Below, one piece after another: positions 30,085 through 36,006 of a stretch of 36,006 nucleotides of DNA. Numbering within the stretch: position 1 is the stretch's first letter; every line of letters begins with the position of its first letter. The stretch lies in assembly GCA_030152145.1 (NCBI GenBank), contig JASLIL010000119.1, positions 1 to 36,006 on the forward strand. The letters run 5' to 3'. The position numbers and the translations under genes were made by a program. The DNA comes from Tissierellales bacterium (GTDB taxonomy: Bacteria > Bacillota > Clostridia > Tissierellales > JASKZW01). Below the pieces are notes generated by a model, which had not been told where the DNA came from, searched no databases, and worked only from the letters and a program-made list of their open reading frames with translations.

Positions 30085-31542
30085 CTAAAGTATTGGAGAT
30101 AGCAGCCTAGAAACTGACTCTTTTATCTTAACTATATTTGATCTACTTTTATATCTTTCCATAGTTATTTCCTTACAAAGTTCAAGATCTTTGTAAAACT
30201 GATCTGCCATCTTCCTATTAACCTCCTGATCATATATGAAGGCATTTACTTCAAAATTCAACTCAAAACTTCTAATATCTAGGTTTGCTGTACCTACAGA
30301 GCTAACCATATCATCCATAAGAAAGGTCTTAGAATGGAGAAATCCATTTTCATAGGTATAAAACTTAACTCCTGCCTCTAAAAGCTCTCCTATATATGAA
30401 AGGCCTGCCCAATAAACAAAGGGATGATCTGGCTTACAGGGAATCATAACCCTAATATCCCTACCTGAAAGACCAGCCACTCTAAGGGCTTCAAACATAC
30501 TGTCATCTGGTATAAAATAGGGTGTCTGTATATATACTCTCTCCTTGGCATTGGAGATCATCTTAAGATAGCCATCCTTAACACTAGGCCACTTAGAGTC
30601 TGGACCACTGCTGACTATCTGAACCCCAACATTCTTTGAAGAATTAAACTTGGCCTTGTCCACCCTAGTAGATACATTATCTTCTTTGGCAGCGAAACGC
30701 CAGTCCTTAAAAAATCTCCACTGCAGAGCATTTATACTACTGCCTCTCAGCCTTATGTGGGTATCCCTCCAGTAGCCAAACTTCTTTGAAAGTCCTAGAT
30801 ACTCATCACCTATATTAAAACCTCCTATATAGGCCTCCTTACCATCTATAATGCAAAGCTTCCTGTGGTTCCTATAGTTGATCCTAAGGGTAAAGTAGGA
30901 TACAAAGGGCGGAAAGAAAACTTCCACTTCTCCACCAGCCTTCTTTAGTCTTTCAACATAGGACTTATCTATAGATCTACCACCCATTCCATCATAGAGA
31001 ACCTTAACATCTAGGCCCTCATGGGCCTTCTTTATAAGAGCCTCAAAAATCCTACTTCCTATACCATCAGTTTTCATTATATAGTACTCTATATAGATGT
31101 AGTCCCTGGCATTTTCAATGCTTTCTAACATGGCCCTGAACTTATCCTCTCCATGGAAATACAGGTCAACCTCATTGTCCTGGGAAAAGTAGGCAGAACT
31201 AGAAAGAATATGCATTTCATGTATATCTTGATAGTCCCTATAAGACTCAAACTTATAGTCAAAGATTCCCTCTTCCATATCTCTAAGCTGATGGTAGGTC
31301 TCTTCTCTATACATTATGTCTTCCTTTTGCTTTAAAATAAACATCTTTTTCTTGCTCATATCTTGACCTAAAAACAGGTAGACTAAAAAGCCCAAGCCTG
31401 GTAAGAAGGTCAAAACCATAAGCCAAAGCATAGTAGTAGTAGGGTTTCGTCTTTCGAAAAAAACCAGCAATATAGCAAATATAATATTTAGCCAAATAAG
31501 ATTTCTTAAAAGCCACATTAGGGCATTTCCAACTGTCTCCAT
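30085..31542 (-). CDS. cls: Cardiolipin synthase (phospholipase D family)
   Basis: 485 aa. Two N-terminal transmembrane helices (about 8-28 and 36-58) anchor a cytosolic core with two HKD motifs: His226-Lys228-Asp233 (N-H-R-K-L-C-I-I-D-G) and His403-Lys405-Asp410 (L-H-S-K-T-F-L-M-D-D). The enzyme condenses two phosphatidylglycerol molecules to cardiolipin. Length and topology fit the ClsA-type of Firmicutes. ATG 31542 follows GGGAGGG. It lies 26 bases downstream of typA with no terminator between them, so the two are likely co-transcribed. Confidence 0.95.
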   Translation of the reverse strand: METVGNALMWLLRNLIWLNIIFAILLVFFERRNPTTTMLWLMVLTFLPGLGFLVYLFLGQDMSKKKMFILKQKEDIMYREETYHQLRDMEEGIFDYKFESYRDYQDIHEMHILSSSAYFSQDNEVDLYFHGEDKFRAMLESIENARDYIYIEYYIMKTDGIGSRIFEALIKKAHEGLDVKVLYDGMGGRSIDKSYVERLKKAGGEVEVFFPPFVSYFTLRINYRNHRKLCIIDGKEAYIGGFNIGDEYLGLSKKFGYWRDTHIRLRGSSINALQWRFFKDWRFAAKEDNVSTRVDKAKFNSSKNVGVQIVSSGPDSKWPSVKDGYLKMISNAKERVYIQTPYFIPDDSMFEALRVAGLSGRDIRVMIPCKPDHPFVYWAGLSYIGELLEAGVKFYTYENGFLHSKTFLMDDMVSSVGTANLDIRSFELNFEVNAFIYDQEVNRKMADQFYKDLELCKEITMERYKSRSNIVKIKESVSRLLSPIL

Positions 31543-31568
31543 AAAAAACCCTCCCTACTTATACTTTT

Positions 31569-33389
31569 TTATTTTTTAGACTTGTATCTCTTTTGTGAAT
31601 CCAGTATTCTCTTTCTTATTCTAAAATGATGAGGTGTTACCTCTATTAACTCATCTTCTTCTATAAACTCTAAAGCTTCCTCTAGGGAAAGAACCTTTAC
31701 AGGAGATAGCTTCAAGGCATCATCTGAACCAGAAGCCCTAACATTGGATTGGTGTTTTTTCTTACATACATTTACCTCTATATCCAAACCCTTAAGAGTT
31801 GATCCTACTACCATTCCCTCGTAAACATCTTCACCAGGTCCTATAAATAAAGTTCCTCTTTCTTCTGCATTCTTCAAGCCATAGCTACTAGTTGTTCCCT
31901 GCTCAAAGGAAATAAGAGATCCAGACTGTCTTCTTGGTATTTCACCCTTGTAAGGTTCATAGGCCTTAAAGCTAGAGTTTATAATTCCCTCACCCTTGGT
32001 ATCTGTCATAAATTCCTGCCTGTATCCTATAAGACCTCTTGCTGGAATTTCAAACTCAAGTCTAGAATAGCCACCACTAGGCTCAGCCATGTTTATAAGC
32101 TCTCCTTTTCTAGAACCAAGCTTCTGTATAACATTACCTACAAAAGCCTCTGACACGTCTATAGTTACGTTCTCTATAGGCTCGTGCTTTCTACCATCTA
32201 TAGTCTTAAATAGAACTTCTGGTTTTGATACTTGGAATTCATAGCCTTCCCTTCTCATATTTTCTATTAAAACAGATAGGTGGAGCTCTCCCCTACCAGA
32301 AATCTTAAAGCTATCAGTTGATTCTGTATCTTCTACCCTTAAGCTTACATCTGTTTGTAACTCCCTGTAAAGTCTAGTTCTTATCTGTCTTGAAGTTACA
32401 TATTTTCCATCACTACCTGCAAAAGGGCTGTTGTTAACTGAAAATGTCATGGATATTGTTGGTTCTGATATACTAACAAATTCCAAGGCTTCTGGATGGT
32501 TTAGATCACAAACTGTATCACCTATGTTTATGTCCTCAATACCCGCTATAGCTACTATGCTACCAGCTGATGCACTTTCTACCTCTATTCTGTCTAGGCC
32601 TTCAAATTCATGGATCTTAACAATTTTAACCTTTTCCTTCATGTCTGGTTTGTCTTCGTTTACAAGAACTGCGTCAGAACCCCTTGAAAGACTTCCTCTT
32701 TCTATCTTACCTACACCGATTCTTCCTATATATTCATTGTAGCCTATTGTGGATATAAGAACCTGTAGTGGTCCCTCTACATCTACCTCTGGTGCTGGAA
32801 TATAGTCTATTATAGTATTAAATAGATCATCCATATTTTCTTTATCATCTTCAAGCTCTATCTTAGCATAGCCATCTCTTCCTGAAGCATATATAAAGGG
32901 TGACTCTAGGTAGTCTTCACTAGCCCCTAGTTCTATAAATAAATCAAGGACCTCATCAATTACCTCTTCTGGCCTTGCACCTGGTCTATCTATTTTGTTT
33001 AGGGTAACTATAACTGGTAGATCTAGTTCAAAAGCTTTCTTTAAAACAAACTTTGTCTGAGGCATAGGCCCCTCAAAAGCATCTACTAAAAGTACTACCC
33101 CATCCACCATCTTTAATACACGTTCTACTTCCCCTCCAAAATCCGCGTGACCTGGAGTATCAATAATATTTATCTTTACTCCCTTGTAATTAACTGCAGT
33201 ATTTTTGGAAAGAATTGTTATACCTCTTTCCTTCTCAATATCATTAGAGTCCATAACCCTGTCCTCTACCACTTGATTGTCTCTAAAAACACCTGCATCC
33301 TTTAGCATACTATCAACCAAGGTAGTCTTACCGTGGTCAACGTGGGCTATAATAGCTATGTTTCTTAGATCTTCTCTCTTTTGTTTCAT
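31569..33389 (-). CDS. typA: Ribosome-binding GTPase TypA/BipA
   Basis: 606 aa from ATG 33389, after AGGAAGTGA; an in-frame TTG upstream at 33425 has no good ribosome site. Translation-factor GTPase: P-loop A-H-V-D-H-G-K-T-T (about 16-24), the effector region R-G-I-T-I-L, switch II D-T-P-G-H-A-D-F-G-G, N-K-I-D and the domain II, III and V regions with the BipA-specific C-terminal domain (about 500-606). It binds 70S ribosomes, helps 50S assembly and matters at low temperature or under stress. A strong promoter (TTAACA-N17-TATAAT, extended -10) lies upstream. Confidence 0.97.
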   Translation of the reverse strand: MKQKREDLRNIAIIAHVDHGKTTLVDSMLKDAGVFRDNQVVEDRVMDSNDIEKERGITILSKNTAVNYKGVKINIIDTPGHADFGGEVERVLKMVDGVVLLVDAFEGPMPQTKFVLKKAFELDLPVIVTLNKIDRPGARPEEVIDEVLDLFIELGASEDYLESPFIYASGRDGYAKIELEDDKENMDDLFNTIIDYIPAPEVDVEGPLQVLISTIGYNEYIGRIGVGKIERGSLSRGSDAVLVNEDKPDMKEKVKIVKIHEFEGLDRIEVESASAGSIVAIAGIEDINIGDTVCDLNHPEALEFVSISEPTISMTFSVNNSPFAGSDGKYVTSRQIRTRLYRELQTDVSLRVEDTESTDSFKISGRGELHLSVLIENMRREGYEFQVSKPEVLFKTIDGRKHEPIENVTIDVSEAFVGNVIQKLGSRKGELINMAEPSGGYSRLEFEIPARGLIGYRQEFMTDTKGEGIINSSFKAYEPYKGEIPRRQSGSLISFEQGTTSSYGLKNAEERGTLFIGPGEDVYEGMVVGSTLKGLDIEVNVCKKKHQSNVRASGSDDALKLSPVKVLSLEEALEFIEEDELIEVTPHHFRIRKRILDSQKRYKSKK

Positions 33390-33433
33390 AAAATCACTTC
33401 CTATTAAATTTAAAGTTTCTACCAAATAGACTA

Positions 33434-33462
33434 ATTATATCACAGATAAATAAAAATGTTAA
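33434..33462 (-). promoter_or_regulatory. Promoter of the typA operon
   Basis: TTAACA (33457-33462) - 17 bases - TATAAT (33434-33439), with TG one base before the -10 (TGATATAAT). Five of six -35 bases, perfect extended -10. It lies 45 bases upstream of the typA start. Confidence 0.88.
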
Positions 33463-33468
33463 ACATGA

Positions 33469-33513
33469 TTAAATCTAATGTGAGAAATACAGGAATTCCT
33501 ACATTAGATTTAA
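33469..33513 (-). terminator. Long hairpin after the RsbW-like gene, possible terminator
   Basis: Thirteen-base perfect arms (TTAAATCTAATGT at 33469-33481, complement 33501-33513) around a 19-base loop that holds its own AGGAATTCCT palindrome. It begins right after the stop of the RsbW-like gene. The bases beyond it are AT-rich but not a T-run, so termination is plausible but not certain. Confidence 0.5.
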
Positions 33514-33514
33514 T

Positions 33515-33904
33515 TTAAGAAATATGCTTTATAGCCACTATTTTATTATTATCTATGTGGACCTCATCAGAAAGTCCATTAACTATTACAAGCCCCCTAC
33601 CACATGAGCTTAGCTCATCATTAAATATGTCTTTACTGGGTAGTCTTATACCCTCTCCCTCATCCTGCACCTGTATAGTCACTGAATTATCAGATATGGT
33701 AAGAGATAGGTCCACCCACTTATTTCTATTGCATCTATTGCCATGAATAACACTATTTATAATAAGCTCATTTAGGATTATCTTTAAATCAAATAGTAAG
33801 TCTTCGCTCTGTATCTTTTCTTCCAGTTGAACTAAAAGATTCTCTACAAAGAACTTGGTATCATCTAGATCACTGGGTACTGATCCTTTATATATAAATG
33901 ACAT
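33515..33904 (-). CDS. RsbW/SpoIIAB-like anti-sigma factor ATPase (orphan)
   Basis: 129 aa from ATG 33904; an in-frame GTG at 33913 lies within the likely ribosome site. Small GHKL ATPase domain: N box N-E-L-I-I-N-S-V-I-H-G (about 44-54) with catalytic Glu and Asn, G1 box D-E-G-E-G-I (about 81-86), and G2 box G-R-G-L-V-I-V-N-G-L (about 102-111). This layout matches serine-kinase anti-sigma factors such as RsbW and SpoIIAB, but it is shorter than SpoIIAB (about 146 aa). No anti-sigma antagonist or sigma gene is adjacent. Divergent from rubredoxin; a sigma-B-like promoter lies upstream. Role by domain only. Confidence 0.82.
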   Translation of the reverse strand: MSFIYKGSVPSDLDDTKFFVENLLVQLEEKIQSEDLLFDLKIILNELIINSVIHGNRCNRNKWVDLSLTISDNSVTIQVQDEGEGIRLPSKDIFNDELSSCGRGLVIVNGLSDEVHIDNNKIVAIKHIS

Positions 33905-33945
33905 ATAAATCACGCCTATCTTTCTATATTACAAACTAGTATAAA

Positions 33946-33972
33946 TTTACCCAATATGTCTTAAATTAATCT
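33946..33972 (-). promoter_or_regulatory. Sigma-B-like promoter of the RsbW-like gene
   Basis: AGATT (33968-33972) - 15 bases - GGGTAAA (33946-33952) on the minus strand. It agrees with the clostridial sigma-B pattern as I recall it (WGWTT, 13-17 bases, GGGTAWA). A sigma-A reading (TTGGGT-N17-TAATAT) is possible over the same bases. Confidence 0.4.
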
Positions 33973-34004
33973 CACTATAAGCTGCAAAAATATTTTATAA
34001 TTTT

Positions 34005-34032
34005 AGTTTTAATTCTATAGTTGCGGGGTATA
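34005..34032 (+). promoter_or_regulatory. Sigma-B-like promoter of rubredoxin
   Basis: AGTTT (34005-34009) - 16 bases - GGGTATA (34026-34032) on the plus strand. In the Bacillus form: GTTTTA (34006-34011) - 14 bases - GGGTAT (34026-34031), a full match at -10 and five of six at -35. About 40 bases upstream of the rubredoxin start. No good sigma-A promoter is seen here. Confidence 0.5.
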
Positions 34033-34071
34033 TATATTTTACAAAGATATTTATGAAAGGAGACTAGTATT

Positions 34072-34233
34072 ATGGATAGATATGTATGTGAACCATGTGG
34101 ATGGATTTATGATCCAGCAGAGGGAGATCCAGATGGAGGTATAGAACCAGGTACAGCTTTTGAAGATATACCTGAGGATTGGGTATGCCCAGTTTGTGGA
34201 GCTACTAAAGATTTATTTGTAAAAGAAGATTAA
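34072..34233 (+). CDS. Rubredoxin
   Basis: 53 aa iron-sulfur-free one-iron electron carrier, a full-length gene too short for many gene finders. Four cysteines in the rubredoxin layout: C-E-P-C-G (6 and 9) and C-P-V-C-G (39 and 42). Tyr4, W-I-Y-D-P, G-D-P-D-G-G-I-E-P-G-T and D-I-P-E-D-W-V-C-P are conserved signature stretches. It passes electrons to rubrerythrin, superoxide reductase or flavodiiron proteins in anaerobes; none of these partners is in the window. ATG 34072 is preceded by AAAGGAGA (eight bases away). It has its own perfect hairpin terminator and a sigma-B-like promoter. Confidence 0.97.
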   Translation: MDRYVCEPCGWIYDPAEGDPDGGIEPGTAFEDIPEDWVCPVCGATKDLFVKED

Positions 34234-34242
34234 TTATCTTTT

Positions 34243-34274
34243 AAAAGCAGCAATCTTAAGATTGCTGCTTTTTT
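34243..34274. terminator. Bidirectional terminator between rubredoxin and engB
   Basis: Perfect 30-base palindrome AAAAGCAGCAATCTT and its complement, with T-runs on the plus strand (TTTTTT) and TTTTAA-type on the minus. Serves the convergent rubredoxin and engB genes, overlapping the engB stop. Confidence 0.9.
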
Positions 34275-34860
34275 ATTTCCTTAATATAGAAGCTAAAACC
34301 TTCAATACTCCTTCTTTATTAACCTTAGACTCTGATGAGTAAGGAATTATCAAGCTATTGTCTTCTACTCCCAGCTCCTGCCTAATTATTTTGGTATGGG
34401 CCTGAAACTTACCCTTGGAAATCTTATCTCCCTTAGTAGCCAATACATAGCCCTTGTAGCCAAAACTCCTGATCCACTGATACATCTGAACATCCTGTGT
34501 AGTTGGCTTATGTCTAATATCAACTACCAAAATAACCTCCTCTAGGTTTTCCCTAACATTCAGATACTCATTTATTATTTCTCCCCATTTTTCCTTTTCT
34601 TTCTTAGAAACCTTAGCATATCCATAACCAGGTAAATCTACCAACCTAAAATCTCCATTTACATTATAGAAATTTATGGTTCTAGTCTTGCCAGGCACCT
34701 TACTGGTCCTGGCAAGCTTAGATGTACCTGCTATAGAGTTTACAAAAGATGACTTACCTACATTGGACCTACCAGCCAAAGCTATCTCTGGTAGGTTGCC
34801 TTCAGGATACTGATCTTGATAAAATGAAACCTTTTCAAGAACTACCTTATTTATTTTCAT
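34273..34860 (-). CDS. engB: Ribosome biogenesis GTP-binding protein EngB/YsxC
   Basis: 195 aa GTPase needed for 50S subunit assembly. P-loop G-R-S-N-V-G-K-S-S (about 30-38), switch II D-L-P-G-Y-G-Y-A-K-V (about 75-84), and a G4-type T-K-G-D-K (around 141, in place of TKxD). Total length is standard. Its ATG overlaps the lon stop by 14 bases (G-A-T-G-A-A-A-A-T-A-A-A-T-A-A overlap), so lon-engB are translationally coupled, the order seen in many Firmicutes. Confidence 0.97.
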   Translation of the reverse strand: MKINKVVLEKVSFYQDQYPEGNLPEIALAGRSNVGKSSFVNSIAGTSKLARTSKVPGKTRTINFYNVNGDFRLVDLPGYGYAKVSKKEKEKWGEIINEYLNVRENLEEVILVVDIRHKPTTQDVQMYQWIRSFGYKGYVLATKGDKISKGKFQAHTKIIRQELGVEDNSLIIPYSSESKVNKEGVLKVLASILRK

Positions 34861-36006
34861 CCTTCTCTTCTCCTTCTATTATAGCCTGGTCTAGAACCTC
34901 TGAAATATGGTTCACTAGGCTAATATCCAATCCTCTTCTAATATTCTCTGGTATTTCCACAAGATCCTTCTTGTTGGCTTTAGGTAGGATTAATTTCTTT
35001 ATCCCCATCCTGTTAGCTGCAAGAACCTTCTCCTTTATACCACCTACTGGAAGGACATTTCCCCTTAGGGTAATCTCTCCTGTCATTGCCAAACCATCAA
35101 TAACCTTCTTTCCTGATAGGGCTGAAACACAAGCCGTAGTCATAGTTACACCTGCAGAAGGTCCATCCTTTGGAATTGCCCCCTCTGGTACGTGAATATG
35201 AATATCTAGCTTTTCATGAAAATCTTCATCTATGCCAAGCTCTTTAGCATGGGCCCTTATATAGGAAATACCAGCCAGGGCAGACTCCTTCATTACATCT
35301 CCAAGTTTACCTGTAAGCTGTACCTTGCCCTTACCCTTCATGGTATTGACCTCTATTGAAAGTGTCTCTCCTCCAACCTGAGTCCAGGCCAAACCTGTAG
35401 CAACTCCAACCTCATTTTTAAGTTGATCTGAATCTGGGAATCTTTCTACTCCCAAATACTTGTCAAGGTTGCCCTTGTTAACCCTAACTAGGTCTATATC
35501 TTCCTCAACTATTCTCTTGGCAGCCTTCCTGCAAACCTTGCCTATTTCCCTCTCAAGGTTTCTAACCCCTGCCTCACGAGTATAGTTCCTTATAATCATT
35601 TCAATAACATTATCAGATATTTGAAGATTTTCTTCTGTAAGACCATTTTCCTTTAGTCTCTTAGGAAGCAAATACCTCTTGGCTATTTTAAACTTCTCTT
35701 CTTGGGTATAACTTGAAATCTCAATAACTTCCATCCTATCTAGAAGAGGCCCTGGTATAGTAGATAAGCTATTAGCTGTGGTTAAAAAGAATACCTGAGA
35801 TAGATCAAAGGGTAGCTCTAGGAAATGATCTGTAAAACTATCATTTTGTTCTGGATCCAAAACCTCTAAAAGAGCACTTGCTGGATCCCCCCTGAAATCA
35901 CTAGCCATCTTATCTATCTCATCTAGAAGAAAAACGGGATTATTTGAATCAGCCTTCTTAAGAGAACTTATAATCCTTCCTGGCATAGCACCAACATAGG
36001 TCTTTC
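34847..36006 (-). CDS. lon: ATP-dependent protease Lon, C-terminal part (truncated by window edge)
   Basis: Last 386 codons of Lon; the gene continues past the right edge. Visible: end of the AAA+ domain (Y-V-G-A-M-P-G-R-I-I, Walker B V-F-L-L-D-E-I-D-K, sensor L-T-T-A-N-S), alpha-helical lid, and the S16 protease domain. The catalytic Ser lies in P-K-D-G-P-S-A-G-V-T and the Lys in G-I-K-E-K-V-L-A-A (dyad about 43 residues apart). Degrades misfolded and regulatory proteins in the cytosol. Read straight through 35986, where an internal Met (M-P-G-R) would be a false start. Bacterial Lon averages about 780-800 aa, so roughly half is shown. Confidence 0.97.
   Translation of the reverse strand, partial: KTYVGAMPGRIISSLKKADSNNPVFLLDEIDKMASDFRGDPASALLEVLDPEQNDSFTDHFLELPFDLSQVFFLTTANSLSTIPGPLLDRMEVIEISSYTQEEKFKIAKRYLLPKRLKENGLTEENLQISDNVIEMIIRNYTREAGVRNLEREIGKVCRKAAKRIVEEDIDLVRVNKGNLDKYLGVERFPDSDQLKNEVGVATGLAWTQVGGETLSIEVNTMKGKGKVQLTGKLGDVMKESALAGISYIRAHAKELGIDEDFHEKLDIHIHVPEGAIPKDGPSAGVTMTTACVSALSGKKVIDGLAMTGEITLRGNVLPVGGIKEKVLAANRMGIKKLILPKANKKDLVEIPENIRRGLDISLVNHISEVLDQAIIEGEEKDENK

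Noticed and set aside
31307..31516. Second minus-strand frame inside the cls N-terminus
   Set aside because: Same-strand frame shadow of the transmembrane coding part; cls reads through with both membrane helices.
1..36006. CRISPR array, tRNA or rRNA genes, riboswitches
   Set aside because: No evenly spaced direct repeats, cloverleaf-like segments or known leader motifs were recognised in the short intergenic regions; small RNAs cannot be excluded by eye.

Overview
This is an AT-rich stretch of bacterial chromosome with tightly packed operons, almost all on the minus strand. Only a 5-formyltetrahydrofolate cyclo-ligase, a CofE-like ligase and a rubredoxin are on the plus strand. The gene content suggests an anaerobic, low-GC Gram-positive bacterium, probably Clostridia or Tissierellia: a Bacillus-type GAAC-N4-GTTC SOS box, CsaB-type wall-polymer genes, a two-subunit transketolase, an EndoAI/EndoA pair, a rubredoxin, and strong Shine-Dalgarno sequences with frequent TTG and GTG starts. 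The taxonomic placement is inference. No rRNA, tRNA, CRISPR array, insertion sequence or prophage was seen, and no gene-free stretch exceeds about 190 bases.

Layout. 1-169: 5' end of a peroxiredoxin. 266-5116: uvrB-uvrA behind a LexA-type box. 5173-9278: ftsE-ftsX-M23 murein hydrolase-S41 protease, a division and wall-remodelling operon. 9347-11222: the two plus-strand genes, ending in a strong terminator back to back with one for the opposing operon. 11226-20999: a ten-gene minus-strand operon for an envelope polymer (GNAT, PIG-L deacetylase, GT4 glycosyltransferase, DUF4330 protein, small membrane protein, O-antigen-ligase-like protein, CsaB, TagA/WecG) that runs on into yitT and the split transketolase. 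21045-24364: mtaD, an AcpS-NnrD fusion, then mazEF with its own near-consensus promoter. 24366-26840: a single gene fusing an AraC regulator to a GH39 glycosidase. 26964-29213: a GntR/YtrA-type regulator, ABC transporter and YbjQ operon. 29214-33462: typA-cls-class IV aminotransferase. 33515-34274: an anti-sigma-like ATPase divergent from rubredoxin. 34273-36006: lon (cut by the window edge) and engB.

Most of the window is core housekeeping. Four things stand out. An AcpS-NnrD fusion lacks the usual NnrE epimerase domain. Both sides of the RsbW-like/rubredoxin intergenic region carry matches to a sigma-B-type promoter, which would tie an electron carrier of oxygen detoxification to a general-stress sigma factor. 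A CofE-like ligase of unknown substrate sits alone on the plus strand. An orphan AraC-GH39 fusion retains both catalytic glutamates. Several starts were moved to internal TTG or ATG codons because the Shine-Dalgarno sequence demands it.
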